Positions 42,416-51,708 of a stretch of DNA of 64,000 nt are shown piece after piece. Position numbers and translations under genes: made by a program. The notes beneath the pieces are model-generated. The model was given only the letters and a program-made list of their open reading frames with translations, was not told the origin of the DNA and ran no database searches. The stretch spans positions 186,001-250,000 of the forward strand of contig NZ_LQPP01000042.1 of the NCBI RefSeq assembly GCF_002102345.1, given 5' to 3'. The stretch comes from Mycolicibacterium peregrinum. GTDB taxonomy: Bacteria; Actinomycetota; Actinomycetes; Mycobacteriales; Mycobacteriaceae. How positions within the stretch are numbered: position 1 is the first letter of the stretch; each line of letters begins with the position of its first letter.

Positions 42416-43558
42416 ATGACCGTCGTATTGGTCGACCCGCGCCGCCCTTCACTGATCCCGGTCGACGCGATCGATCTGCTCACCGGCGATGTGCAGTACA
42501 CCGAGGAAATGCCCGTCAAGGTGCCGTGGTCGCTGCCGGCTGCGCGACCGGCCTATGACGGTGAAGATGCTCCCGTTCTGCTGTCCTCGGACCCGGAGCA
42601 TCCCGCGGTCAAGGCCCGCCTGGCGGCCGGGGACCGGTTGATCGCCGCCCCGCGCGCGCAGGCCGGGGAGCGGCTCGTGGATGCCGTCGCGATGATGGAC
42701 AAGCTGCGTACCGACGGGCCGTGGGAGAGCGAGCAGACCCACGATTCGTTGCGTCGCTATCTCCTGGAAGAGACCTACGAGCTCTTCGACGCGGTGCGCG
42801 GCGGCAACGCCGACGAGCTGCGCGAGGAACTCGGAGATGTGCTGCTGCAGGTGTTGTTCCACGCCCGCATCGCCGAGGATGCGCCCGTTCACCCGTTCAA
42901 CATCGACGATGTCGCCGATTCGCTGGTGCGCAAGCTCGGCAACCGTGTTCCGGCAGTCCTTGCCGGAGAATCGATTTCCCTGGATGAGCAGCTGGCCCAG
43001 TGGGAGCAGCGCAAGGCGCAGGAACAGAAGGTGAAAGCCCGCGGGTCGTCGATGGATGACGTGCCCACGGGGCAACCGGCTCTGGCATTGGCGCAGAAAG
43101 TGCTGGCCCGGGTGGCCCAGGCGGGAGTGCCCGCCGACCTGGTGCCGGTTGCGCTGACTTCGGTGGTCGTCTCGGCGGATGCCGATGCCGAGAATGATTT
43201 GCGCAGCGCGGTTTTGGAGTTCATGGACACCGTGCGAGTGGTGGAGTCCGATGTCGCGGCCGGTCGCCGTGGTGAGGACGTTCCCGAGGAACTCGACGTG
43301 ACACCGCTGGGTTCGATCACCGAGGACGAGTGGCGGACCTACTGGCCGCGCGCGGTTGTCGAGCCTGAGCCCGAGCCTGAACTCGATGTCGACGATGAGC
43401 TTGACGACGACGCCGAGGATGCCGCTGCGGTCGAGGACGTCGCGGACACCGAGGAAGCTGACGCCGACGCGGACGCTTCAGACTCCGAGAGCGACGAGTA
43501 CGACGCGGACGCTTCAGACTCCGAGGACGACGAGGACGACGAGGACGATCGCCCCTAG
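42416..43558 (+). CDS. mazG: Nucleoside triphosphate pyrophosphohydrolase MazG with acidic tail
   Basis: 380 aa. Hydrolyses (d)NTPs, including oxidised ones, to monophosphate. All-alpha MazG core at ~95-200 with the Mg-binding EETYELFDAV and EELGDVLLQVLFHA (ExxE..ExxD). M. tuberculosis MazG (Rv1021) is ~325 aa; here the C-terminus adds ~60 residues made almost only of Asp/Glu/Ala/Ser (ELDVDDELDDDAEDAAA ... DSEDDEDDEDD), with the internal repeat DADASDSE twice. The tail is not needed for the fold and its role is unknown. ATG at 42416; AAGGGGTGGAG precedes it. Confidence 0.92.
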   Translation: MTVVLVDPRRPSLIPVDAIDLLTGDVQYTEEMPVKVPWSLPAARPAYDGEDAPVLLSSDPEHPAVKARLAAGDRLIAAPRAQAGERLVDAVAMMDKLRTDGPWESEQTHDSLRRYLLEETYELFDAVRGGNADELREELGDVLLQVLFHARIAEDAPVHPFNIDDVADSLVRKLGNRVPAVLAGESISLDEQLAQWEQRKAQEQKVKARGSSMDDVPTGQPALALAQKVLARVAQAGVPADLVPVALTSVVVSADADAENDLRSAVLEFMDTVRVVESDVAAGRRGEDVPEELDVTPLGSITEDEWRTYWPRAVVEPEPEPELDVDDELDDDAEDAAAVEDVADTEEADADADASDSESDEYDADASDSEDDEDDEDDRP

Positions 43559-43571
43559 CGATTGACGCCGC

Positions 43572-43633
43572 CCGCGTTTGTAACGTCAGGGCGATTTCCG
43601 GCCGGTTTCTCCGCCACCACGTTACAAACGCGG
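43572..43633. terminator. Inverted repeat after mazG
   Basis: CCGCGTTTGTAACGT (43572-43586) pairs exactly with ACGTTACAAACGCGG (43619-43633) around 32 nt. Starts 14 bp after the mazG stop; could be a terminator or a two-site operator for the downstream gene. Confidence 0.45.
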
Positions 43634-43741
43634 ACCATTCTGGGCTGTTTCCACGGAGGTTCGGCCACTGCGAAGTTTGCCTCGTGCCTCCTGACGGCGT
43701 GCCAGCGGCTTGCCACCGCATGGCCCCGTTACCGTGGGGCC

Positions 43742-44554
43742 ATGACGATGCTGCGGACCGCCGCCACCGTCCTCGCGCTCGTGCTGGGCATGGTGGTGGC
43801 ACCGCAGGCCAATGCGGACTGTGCGGCCACGGGATGTGATCTGCGCTCGCGCATCGCGGCGGCAGATGCCTACCTGGCGTCGCGGCCGGGCACCGTCGGC
43901 TATGTCCTACGTGATCGCGCCGCCGGCACGCGGTACGCCAATCCCAATGCGAACCAGATGATCTGGACCGCCTCCACCATCAAGCTGGCCATGGTGGTCG
44001 ATCTGCTGACCCGGGAACGTGCCGGGGCATTGCGGATGTCGGGCAACGACCGGCAGTTGATGGTGAACATGCTGCGTAACTCCGACAACGATGCGGCCGA
44101 TGCGCTGTGGACCCGTTACGGCGGGGCGGATCACAAGGCGTTCAATGCCGGCTTTCCGCGCTACGGCATGACCGATCTGCGACCGCAACCGGGCTTCGGT
44201 GACATGTTCCCGTACTGGGGTTTCCAGAAATCGACCACCAACGATCTCGACCGGTTGATGAACTACACGCTGACCCAACTGAATCCGTCCGATGCGGCCG
44301 CGGTGGTGGCCGAGATGCAACGGGTCGGTGGGGATCAACAGTGGGGCGTCTGGGGTGCGGGGCCGTCGATGAACCCGGGCAACAAGAACGGCTGGTCGCA
44401 GGAACAGGGCGGCTGGGTGATCAACTCGGTGGGCTTCGCCGGACCCAATCAGCGCTACACGTTGGCGATCATGAACGGACTCAACGGGCAGGGCGGCTAC
44501 GACGACGGCGTCGCAACCACCACTCGGCTAAGCCAGATCCTGCTCGGTGCATGA
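43742..44554 (+). CDS. Exported serine hydrolase, class A beta-lactamase-like
   Basis: 270 aa. Signal peptide ending near ANA-DCAATGC. Ser78-x-x-Lys81 (WTASTIKLAM) and SDN at 114-116 (LRNSDNDAAD) match the first two penicillin-binding motifs; the third KTG-like motif appears as NKNGW and is weak. Such proteins are common in mycobacteria and most have no proven lactamase activity. TACCGT 6 nt before the ATG suggests a leaderless mRNA. No neighbours on the same strand. Confidence 0.78.
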   Translation: MTMLRTAATVLALVLGMVVAPQANADCAATGCDLRSRIAAADAYLASRPGTVGYVLRDRAAGTRYANPNANQMIWTASTIKLAMVVDLLTRERAGALRMSGNDRQLMVNMLRNSDNDAADALWTRYGGADHKAFNAGFPRYGMTDLRPQPGFGDMFPYWGFQKSTTNDLDRLMNYTLTQLNPSDAAAVVAEMQRVGGDQQWGVWGAGPSMNPGNKNGWSQEQGGWVINSVGFAGPNQRYTLAIMNGLNGQGGYDDGVATTTRLSQILLGA

Positions 44555-44572
44555 CCGCGCTGGGCCGTCTCG

Positions 44573-45226
44573 CTATTCGGCCAGCGCCTGATCGAACAGC
44601 GCGGTCAGGTCTTCATAGCTGTGGGGCTGGATGCGCTCGCCGTTGAGAAAGAACGTCGGCGTTCCCTGCACGCCCAGGGCGCGGCCGTCGGCCACATCGA
44701 GTTGGACGCGGGCGGCGGTGGCCGGGTCGCTGTAGGCCTTGTCGAATGCGGTCATGTCGAGGCCGAGTTCTACTGCGAAGCCCCGGAATACCTCATCGGC
44801 CGGATCCTGCTTTTCGCCCCACTGGCTTTGGGCGCCGTACATCTTCTTGTACATCGCCTCGAGCTTGCCCTGCTGGGCGGCGGCCTCGACGGCGCGGGCG
44901 GCCCGTTCGGCGTTGTAGTGGGCGCTGAGCGGGAAGTACCGGATGACGAAGTTCACCCGGTCGCCGTACTCAGCCCGCAGTTGCTCGATAGACGGATACA
45001 CCGCGCGACAACCTTCGCACTCGAAGTCGAGGAACTCCACGAATGTCACGTCACTGTCGGGAACGGAGTTCAGCCGATGGCTGTTCTCGCGTACCACCTG
45101 GCCGGATTCGACGGCGGCCACCGGTGGCGGGCCGCCGCGATCACGAGTCGACTGATACACGAAGACGCCGATGGCCAGCACCGCGATTGCCAGTGCGGTG
45201 AGCAGTATTCGAGTGTTGCGCGTCAT
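44573..45226 (-). CDS. DsbA-like thiol-disulfide oxidoreductase
   Basis: 217 aa. N-terminal membrane anchor (ILLTALAIAVLAIGVFVY), then a thioredoxin fold with an inserted helical domain. Active-site Cys70-x-x-Cys73 as ECEGCRA and cis-Pro in GTPTFFLNG. Catalyses disulfide formation in exported proteins. It ends the efeUOB operon, 12 bp after efeB, and may maintain the Cys-containing EfeO or other exported proteins. Confidence 0.87.
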   Translation of the reverse strand: MTRNTRILLTALAIAVLAIGVFVYQSTRDRGGPPPVAAVESGQVVRENSHRLNSVPDSDVTFVEFLDFECEGCRAVYPSIEQLRAEYGDRVNFVIRYFPLSAHYNAERAARAVEAAAQQGKLEAMYKKMYGAQSQWGEKQDPADEVFRGFAVELGLDMTAFDKAYSDPATAARVQLDVADGRALGVQGTPTFFLNGERIQPHSYEDLTALFDQALAE

Positions 45227-45238
45227 CGGGTCAGTGCC

Positions 45239-46558
45239 TCACTCGAACAGCGTCGAGCCCCAGTACCCCGAGCTGTCACCGTCACGCAGCCCGGGTGGGC
45301 AGGCGAAGATGGCGGTTCCGGTGTGGGTGATGTACTCGTTGAGCGCATCCTTGCGGGCTAGTTCACGCTGCATCGGGATGAACTGCTTCTCGGGGCTGCG
45401 CACGAACGCGATGAAGAACAATCCGGCGTCCAGGTGGCCGAATCCGTCGGAACCGTCGGTGAAGTTGTAACCGCGACGCAGGATCTCGATGCCACCGAGG
45501 TGCTCGGCCGAGGCCAACCGCACGTGCGCGTCCTTGTCGATCTTCGGAATGCCCTTGCCGTCGGTGATCTCGAAATTGAGCTCGTCGAATTCCTGCTGCA
45601 ACCCGTTGGGGGCGCCGCTGCCCTTCTGTCGGCCGATGACCCGCTCTTGCTCCAGAAGCGTGGTGCGATCCCAGTTTTCGATGCGCATCCGGATCCGTCG
45701 GGTGATCAGGTAGCTGCCGCCGGTGAGCCAGTCCGGACCGTCGCCCTCGGCCACCCAGACGTTCTTGTCGAGCAGATCGGTCTGATCGGACTTGAGGTTG
45801 TTCGTTCCGTCCTTGAACCCGAACAGGTTTCGTGGGGTGGCCTGATCGCGGGTGGTTGATGAGGTGCGGCCGAACCCCAGCTGCGAGTACCGCACCGCCA
45901 CCGTGCCGAACCCGACGCGGGCCAGGTTGCGGATCGCGTGCACCGCGACCTGCGGATCGTTGGCGCATGCCTGCACGCAGATGTCGCCGCCACTGCGGGC
46001 CGGGTCCATGGTCTCGTTGGGGAACTTCGGCAGATCCTTGAGCTCGGCGGGCTGCTTGTCGGCGATGCCGAAGCGATCCTTGCCGTCCTTGCGGAAGAAC
46101 GACGGCCCGAACCCGATCGTCAGGGTCAGCTGTGAGGCCGGAAGGCCCAGCGCCTCACCGGTGTCCGACGGCGGCGCATAGGGATTGCCGTCCACGGCAC
46201 CGCCGTCTTCGGTCTCCTCGCCGCGCGTCATCCGCTCGGCCATCTTCGTCCACTGCTTGAGCAGGGCGACGACGTCCTCGCGGTTGTCGCTGGTGACATC
46301 GAAGGAGCAGAAGTGCATCCGGTCCTGCGCCTCGGTGATGATGCCTGCCTGCCGGTCACCCCGAAACGGGACCGGCCCCTGCAGGAGACCGTGCGGGACG
46401 CTGGCCGCCGAAGCGCGGCCGGCCAGCGCACCCGCGCCGGCCGCACCGACTACCGCGGCGGTGACCCCGGCGGCGCCGAACAGCTTGCGCCGGGAGAATC
46501 CGGCGGACTGCTCGGCAGCCGGGGTGGATTCCGGAGAATCACTGCTTGGCGATGACAC
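45239..46558 (-). CDS. efeB: Dyp-type peroxidase/deferrochelatase EfeB
   Basis: 439 aa. Tat signal (SRRKLFGAAGVTAAVVGAAG), so exported folded. DyP signature GFKDGTNN with the distal Asp, and NDPQVAVHAIRNLARVG. In EfeUOB systems it oxidises ferrous iron or releases iron from haem. Start GTG 46558 overlaps the efeO 3' end by 20 bp, so translation is coupled. The operon order is efeU-efeO-efeB. Confidence 0.93.
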   Translation of the reverse strand: MSSPSSDSPESTPAAEQSAGFSRRKLFGAAGVTAAVVGAAGAGALAGRASAASVPHGLLQGPVPFRGDRQAGIITEAQDRMHFCSFDVTSDNREDVVALLKQWTKMAERMTRGEETEDGGAVDGNPYAPPSDTGEALGLPASQLTLTIGFGPSFFRKDGKDRFGIADKQPAELKDLPKFPNETMDPARSGGDICVQACANDPQVAVHAIRNLARVGFGTVAVRYSQLGFGRTSSTTRDQATPRNLFGFKDGTNNLKSDQTDLLDKNVWVAEGDGPDWLTGGSYLITRRIRMRIENWDRTTLLEQERVIGRQKGSGAPNGLQQEFDELNFEITDGKGIPKIDKDAHVRLASAEHLGGIEILRRGYNFTDGSDGFGHLDAGLFFIAFVRSPEKQFIPMQRELARKDALNEYITHTGTAIFACPPGLRDGDSSGYWGSTLFE

Positions 46559-47711
46559 CCTGTACCTGGCTCACTTCTTTGCTCAGCGCGTCGATGGCGC
46601 GCGACAGTTCCTGGCGTTGCGGCTCGGTCACCTTGTCGTAGGAGACGAAGCCGTCGCCGTCACGATACTTCTCCAGCAACTTCTCGACGTCGGCGAACCT
46701 GGCGTCCACTCGCTTGCCCAGCTCGGCGTCGCGCTCGTCGAGGATCGGCCGCACCGAGGCCACCGCGGTCTGCGAGCCTTCGACGTTGGCCCGGAAATCC
46801 CACAGGTCCGTGTGGCTGAAGATGTCCTCTTCGCCGCTGATCTTGCTCATGGCGATCTCGTCGAGCAGACCCTGTGCGCCTCCGGCGATCTGGGTGGAGT
46901 CGATGGTCCAGTCGGGCGCCTTGACCCCGGCCTGGAGTTCCTTGACGTCGGCGATCAGCTGGTCGCCGAGTGCGTTGGCGTCCGGTTGGAGGCCGGTGAC
47001 CCAGAGTTGCTTCTCCAGCGCGTGGAAGCCGGTCCACTTCTGCCCGGGTTCGAGGTCGGCTTCGCGCAGGTCGACTCGTGGGTCGAGGTCGTTGGGGAAG
47101 GCTTCGGCAACCGGCTCGATGCGCTCCCAGTAGACGCGGGTGGTCGGGTAGAGCTGCTTGGCCTTGGCGACGTCCTTGGCCTTGACCGCGGCAACGAATT
47201 CCTCGGTGGCCGGAACCAGGGCGTCGACCTGGCTGTTCACGTACCGCTTGTAGCTGTCGGCGGCTTCCTTGAACTTGCCCTCGGTGTCGATCTTGACGGC
47301 CTCACCGGTCACCTCGAAGTTGCCGCGGATGCCCTCACCGACCATGCCGGGTCGGCACGAGGTCTGGTAGGTGCCGGGCTGGGTGAGCTGAACGATGAGC
47401 TGGCGCTTGAGTCCGGGGGAGATGTTCTCCACCTCGCCCATGACGCGCTCGCCCTCGCCGTAGACGTAGAACTCGGTGACCTTGTCGCCGCTGTTGGTGA
47501 CCACGAAGGTGCTGGGCCCGGTCGTCGCGGTGGTCCCGGACAGCTTGCACTCGGTGTCGGAGGCATCGACGGTGATCTGCGCGGACTTGGCCCCGTCACC
47601 GCTTGCGCTGCCGCCGTCGGCCTCCTTGGCCTGGCAGGCAGTCATCGAAATGCCGGCCAGCACCGCGGCGGTGGCCGCGAATCCGGTCTTGACGACAGGG
47701 GTCATCTTCAC
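46539..47711 (-). CDS. efeO: Iron uptake lipoprotein EfeO
   Basis: 390 aa from a GTG. Signal peptide with lipobox GISMTA before Cys26. N-terminal cupredoxin-like domain (~40-130: FVVTNSGDKVTEFYVYGEG, CRPGM with a metal-type Cys/Met) and C-terminal M75/imelysin-type domain with the HxxE metal motif in GFHALEKQLW. Delivers iron to EfeU. GTG start overlaps the efeU stop by 4 bases (GTGA); a later ATG two codons on is possible. Confidence 0.93.
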   Translation of the reverse strand: MKMTPVVKTGFAATAAVLAGISMTACQAKEADGGSASGDGAKSAQITVDASDTECKLSGTTATTGPSTFVVTNSGDKVTEFYVYGEGERVMGEVENISPGLKRQLIVQLTQPGTYQTSCRPGMVGEGIRGNFEVTGEAVKIDTEGKFKEAADSYKRYVNSQVDALVPATEEFVAAVKAKDVAKAKQLYPTTRVYWERIEPVAEAFPNDLDPRVDLREADLEPGQKWTGFHALEKQLWVTGLQPDANALGDQLIADVKELQAGVKAPDWTIDSTQIAGGAQGLLDEIAMSKISGEEDIFSHTDLWDFRANVEGSQTAVASVRPILDERDAELGKRVDARFADVEKLLEKYRDGDGFVSYDKVTEPQRQELSRAIDALSKEVSQVQGVIAKQ

Positions 47712-48658
47712 TTGGTCGACCTTTCGGGTGCGGTGGAGGTCTCCGGCTCGACGGTCGGCTCGGAGGAAGACTCGGAAGTGGTTGAGGCGCCGGATGCGTG
47801 GCTGTTGGCCCGCACCGGTTTGAGGAACAGCGCTAGCACCACCACGATGTAGGCCGCCCACGCACCGAACTGCAGCACGGTCGGTGTGGGGTCGATGTTG
47901 AAGACACCCTGGATGATCTCGCCGTACCAGGCCGACCAGTCGAAGGCACCGCTCATGTCGAAGGCCTTGGCGCCGAGTCCGGGGATCCAGCCGACGGTCT
48001 GCAGCGCCTTGATGCCGTAGGCCAGGATTCCGGCGGCCACCACGATCAGGAAGATGCCGGTGTAGGAGAAGAACTTGGCGAGGTTGATCCGGACGGCGCC
48101 GGCGTACATGCCGTAGGCGATCGCCGCGGCGATCAGCACGCCGATGATCAGGCCGGTCAGCGGCCAGAGCGTCTCGGCTTCGGCGTAGCCGACCATGAAC
48201 AGCGCGGTCTCGACCCCTTCACGCCCCACCGCCAGGAAGGCCAGCAGCGCCACGGCGAGGCCGCCGGTCTCCAGTGCCTGCGACATCTCGCCGCGCAGCT
48301 CGCCCGACAACGAGGCCGACGCCTTCTTCATCCACAGCACCATGGTGGTGACGATGACGACGGCGATCAGTGAGGCGATGCCGGCGATGGCTTCGGCGCC
48401 CAGTCCGCTGATGGTGTTCTCGCCGAACTGGATCACCAGGAAGACGGTGACGGTCATGGCGATCGCGGCGCCGACTCCCAGCCACACCCATTTGAGCGCG
48501 TCGCGGCGTTCGGATTTGACCAGAAATGCGACCAGGATCGAGACCACGATGGCGGCTTCGAGACCTTCCCGCAAACCGATGAGGCCACTGCCGAATACCT
48601 GCGACGTGACGTTGGAGGCGGCCAGCGTGCTGGTCGGAACGTCCGAGATGACAGTCAT
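47708..48658 (-). CDS. efeU: Ferrous/ferric iron permease EfeU
   Basis: 316 aa, FTR1-type seven-helix permease. Two RExxE iron-binding motifs: GLREGLEAAIVV near residue 28 and GREGVETALFMV near 145. C-terminal cytosolic tail is low-complexity Ser/Thr/Glu (TTSESSSEPTVEPETST). Operon head; the upstream region carries a 7-4-7 palindrome and iron-box-like sequence. Confidence 0.93.
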   Translation of the reverse strand: MTVISDVPTSTLAASNVTSQVFGSGLIGLREGLEAAIVVSILVAFLVKSERRDALKWVWLGVGAAIAMTVTVFLVIQFGENTISGLGAEAIAGIASLIAVVIVTTMVLWMKKASASLSGELRGEMSQALETGGLAVALLAFLAVGREGVETALFMVGYAEAETLWPLTGLIIGVLIAAAIAYGMYAGAVRINLAKFFSYTGIFLIVVAAGILAYGIKALQTVGWIPGLGAKAFDMSGAFDWSAWYGEIIQGVFNIDPTPTVLQFGAWAAYIVVVLALFLKPVRANSHASGASTTSESSSEPTVEPETSTAPERSTK

Positions 48659-48709
48659 CAAAGCGTCCTCGTTCGACCGGGGTGAAAACACCGTAAGAAA
48701 TGTAGCCTT

Positions 48710-48741
48710 GCCTTGCCATAGCAAGGCGTGGCTCACCTTAG
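48710..48741. promoter_or_regulatory. Palindrome and candidate iron box upstream of efeU
   Basis: GCCTTGC-CATA-GCAAGGC (48710-48727) is a perfect 7-4-7 palindrome 51 bp before the efeU start. It is followed by GTGGCTCACCTTAGC (48728-48742 region), which partly matches the IdeR/DtxR consensus (TTAGGTTAGGCTAACCTAA). Iron-responsive control is likely but which site IdeR would bind is not clear. Confidence 0.5.
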
Positions 48742-48866
48742 CAGGGGGGTCTGTGGGACCGGCTGACTTCACCTGCCGTTCTCCCGGCACGCCCCCGTCG
48801 CTCGACGCGGCCGCGGTCACGCATGCGACGATGGCCAATCAGACCGAGCGGGGTTGAGGGAGTCCG

Positions 48867-49598
48867 GTGTCGCCAGTGCGTTGGCTGCGGGCTGTCGCCG
48901 TTATTGCTGCGACAGCGCTGCTGTTGGCATCCAGTTGTTCGTGGCATCTGGGGACCCCAATTCCCGAAGGTGTGCCGCCACCGGCCGGGGACGCGGTACC
49001 TGCGATCGACACCTATGCCAAGGGTCGACCGGCCGATCAGCTCCACGAATGGGCGGCGGATCGAGCGCCCGCGATGGGCATGCCCGTCAACGCCCTGGAG
49101 GCCTACGCCTACGCCGCGCGCGTCGCTCAGGTGGAGAACCCCAACTGCAAGGTGGCCTGGACCACCCTGGCGGGCATCGGCATGGTCGAGAGCCACCACG
49201 GCACCTACCGCGGCGCGATGATCGCCCGCAACGGCGACGTCACCCCACCGATCCGCGGCGTCCAGCTGGACGGGACCGCCGGCAACCTGCGCATTCCCGA
49301 CACCGACAAGGGCAAGCTCGACGGGGATCCGCTGATGGACCGGGCGATGGGGCCGATGCAGTTCATCCCGGAGACCTGGGGTCATTTCGGGGTGGACGGC
49401 AACAACGACGGGGTGGTGAGCCCGGACAACTTCGACGACGCCGCGCTCTCGGCGGCCGGCCTGCTGTGCTGGTACGGCAAGGACCTGTCCACGCCGAGGG
49501 GCTGGATGAAGGCGCTCAAGGCCTACAACAACTCCGACCAGTACGCCCGGATGGTCCGTGACTGGGCGACGGCGTATGCCGGTGGCCACGGCTTGTGA
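48867..49598 (+). CDS. lpqU: Lytic transglycosylase lipoprotein LpqU
   Basis: 243 aa. Lipobox ALLLASS before Cys24. Soluble lytic transglycosylase (MltB-like) domain ~85-235: the catalytic Glu in GIGMVESHHGTYRG, MDRAMGPMQFIPETWG and ALKAYNNSDQYARMV. Cleaves peptidoglycan at the wall. Rv1022 equivalent, upstream of eno. GTG start after GGGAGTCC. Confidence 0.92.
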   Translation: MSPVRWLRAVAVIAATALLLASSCSWHLGTPIPEGVPPPAGDAVPAIDTYAKGRPADQLHEWAADRAPAMGMPVNALEAYAYAARVAQVENPNCKVAWTTLAGIGMVESHHGTYRGAMIARNGDVTPPIRGVQLDGTAGNLRIPDTDKGKLDGDPLMDRAMGPMQFIPETWGHFGVDGNNDGVVSPDNFDDAALSAAGLLCWYGKDLSTPRGWMKALKAYNNSDQYARMVRDWATAYAGGHGL

Positions 49599-49695
49599 CG
49601 CGCGTGGGTGACCCGCGTGACAAGCCCAAACACGCCGTCGCGCCCGCCACGATCTAGTCTCATCCCTACACGCCGGACTCAATAAGGAGAAGCCA

Positions 49696-50979
49696 GTGCC
49701 CATCATCGAGCAGGTTGGAGCCCGCGAGATCCTCGACTCCCGTGGCAACCCGACGGTCGAGGTCGAGGTGGCCCTGACCGACGGCACGTTCGCTCGGGCG
49801 GCAGTGCCGTCGGGCGCGTCGACCGGCGAGCACGAAGCGGTGGAGCTGCGCGACGGTGGCTCCCGCTACGGCGGCAAGGGCGTCGAGAAGGCGGTTGAGG
49901 CTGTCCTCGACGAGATCGCCCCGGCGATCATCGGCCTGGCCGCCGACGATCAGCGCCTCGTCGACCAGGCGCTGCTGGATCTGGACGGCACCCCGGACAA
50001 GTCGCGTCTCGGCGCCAACGCGATCCTCGGCGTCTCGCTGGCGGTCGCCAAGGCCGCGGCCGACAGCGCCGCGCTGCCGCTGTTCCGCTACCTCGGTGGT
50101 CCGAACGCACACATCCTTCCGGTGCCGATGATGAACATCCTCAACGGCGGCGCCCACGCCGATACCGGGGTGGACGTCCAGGAGTTCATGGTCGCCCCGA
50201 TCGGCGCTCCCTCCTTCAAGGAGTCCCTGCGCTGGGGCACCGAGGTCTACCACTCGCTCAAGTCCGTGCTCAAGAAGCAGGGCCTGTCCACCGGCCTCGG
50301 CGATGAGGGCGGCTTCGCCCCCGATGTCGCGGGCACCAAGGCCGCGCTGGACCTGATCGCCACGGCCATCGAGGCCACCGGCTTCAAGCTGGGCAGCGAT
50401 GTGGCGCTGGCGCTGGACGTCGCGGCCACCGAGTTCTACACCGAGGGTTCGGGTTACGCCTTCGAGAAGGAGACCCGCACCGCCGAGCAGATGGCGGAGT
50501 TCTACGCCGGCCTGCTCGACTCCTACCCGCTGGTCTCGATCGAGGATCCGCTGTCCGAGGACGACTGGGACGGTTGGGTAGCGCTCACGTCGGCCATCGG
50601 TGACCGGATCCAGCTGGTCGGCGACGACCTGTTCGTCACCAACCCGGAACGTCTCGAGGACGGCATCGAACGTGGTGCCGCCAACGCGCTGCTGGTGAAG
50701 GTCAACCAGATCGGCACCCTCACCGAAACGCTGGATGCCGTTGCGCTGGCTCACAACAGCGGTTACCGCACCATGATGAGCCACCGCTCCGGTGAGACCG
50801 AGGACACGACCATCGCCGACCTGGCGGTCGCGGTGGGCAGCGGTCAGATCAAGACCGGCGCCCCGGCCCGCAGCGAGCGGGTGGCCAAGTACAACCAGTT
50901 GCTGCGCATCGAGGAGGCGCTTGGCGACGCTGCGCGCTTCGCCGGCGATCTCGCGTTCCCTCGGTTCGAGGCCAAGTAA
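49696..50979 (+). CDS. eno: Enolase
   Basis: 427 aa. Converts 2-phosphoglycerate to phosphoenolpyruvate. VGAREILDSRGNPTVEVEV, the Mg-binding and acid/base sites in GDEGGFAPD, SIEDPLSEDDWDGW and GDDLFVTNP, catalytic Lys in VKVNQIGTL and SHRSGETEDTTIADLAV. Complete. AAGGAGAAGCC precedes the GTG. First gene of an eno-ftsB-DUF501-ppx2 run. Confidence 0.97.
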   Translation: MPIIEQVGAREILDSRGNPTVEVEVALTDGTFARAAVPSGASTGEHEAVELRDGGSRYGGKGVEKAVEAVLDEIAPAIIGLAADDQRLVDQALLDLDGTPDKSRLGANAILGVSLAVAKAAADSAALPLFRYLGGPNAHILPVPMMNILNGGAHADTGVDVQEFMVAPIGAPSFKESLRWGTEVYHSLKSVLKKQGLSTGLGDEGGFAPDVAGTKAALDLIATAIEATGFKLGSDVALALDVAATEFYTEGSGYAFEKETRTAEQMAEFYAGLLDSYPLVSIEDPLSEDDWDGWVALTSAIGDRIQLVGDDLFVTNPERLEDGIERGAANALLVKVNQIGTLTETLDAVALAHNSGYRTMMSHRSGETEDTTIADLAVAVGSGQIKTGAPARSERVAKYNQLLRIEEALGDAARFAGDLAFPRFEAK

Positions 50980-51006
50980 CGCAGGCGCCTGCGCACCCAC
51001 ACGTCG

Positions 51007-51708
51007 ATGCCTGAAGCGAAGCGGCCAGACCCGAAGCGACGGTCCCCAGCCTCCCGACCCGGCAAGCCGGGTAAGGCTGGGGAGTCGAATCGGCCGCGCG
51101 CTTCACAGCCTCGGCGCCGGGCGGCCGAGGCCCGTCCGGCACAGGCCGAACCGGTTGCCGACGAGTCGGTCACCAAAGCCATTGCGGTGCAAGCGCAGCA
51201 GCAGGCCGAGCTGCAGTCAGAACAGCGGTTCGGGTCGACGGCACGCCGGGCGGCGATCCTCGCCGCGGTGGTGTGTGTGCTGACGCTGACCATCGCGGGG
51301 CCGGTTCGCACCTATTTCGCCCAGCGCACCGAGATGAAACAACTCAAGGCCAGCGAGGAGCAGTTGCGCGCCAAGATCGCCGACTTGGAACAACAGAAGG
51401 TCAAACTGGCCGACCCGGTGTACATCGCGGCCCAGGCCAGGGAGCGGCTCGGTTTCGTGATGCCCGGCGACACTCCGTATCAGGTGCAACTGCCGCCCGG
51501 GGCCGTGGTGTCGGGCGAGCCGGGCGAGCCTGTGTTGCCGGGATCCACGGCGCCCGTGGGTCAGCCGTGGTACACCTCGCTGTGGCACACGATTGCCGAC
51601 GAGCCACATGGGGTTTCCCCGACCATCGGCGGTCCACCGCCGGCACCGGGTGGCCCGCCTGCTCCGCCTGTTCCGCCGCCTGCCGAGCCCAGAGGTCCCA
51701 ATGGTTGA
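51007..51708 (+). CDS. FtsB/DivIC-like septum formation protein
   Basis: 233 aa. Basic, Pro-rich cytosolic N-terminus (~1-75), one membrane helix (AAILAAVVCVLTLTIAGPV, ~79-98), a coiled coil (EMKQLKASEEQLRAKIADLEQ, ~108-130) with the septum-initiator motif ADPVYIAAQARERLGFV, then a Pro-rich extracytoplasmic tail. Part of the FtsQLB divisome complex. Rv1024 equivalent; overlaps the next gene by 8 bases. Confidence 0.88.
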   Translation: MPEAKRPDPKRRSPASRPGKPGKAGESNRPRASQPRRRAAEARPAQAEPVADESVTKAIAVQAQQQAELQSEQRFGSTARRAAILAAVVCVLTLTIAGPVRTYFAQRTEMKQLKASEEQLRAKIADLEQQKVKLADPVYIAAQARERLGFVMPGDTPYQVQLPPGAVVSGEPGEPVLPGSTAPVGQPWYTSLWHTIADEPHGVSPTIGGPPPAPGGPPAPPVPPPAEPRGPNG

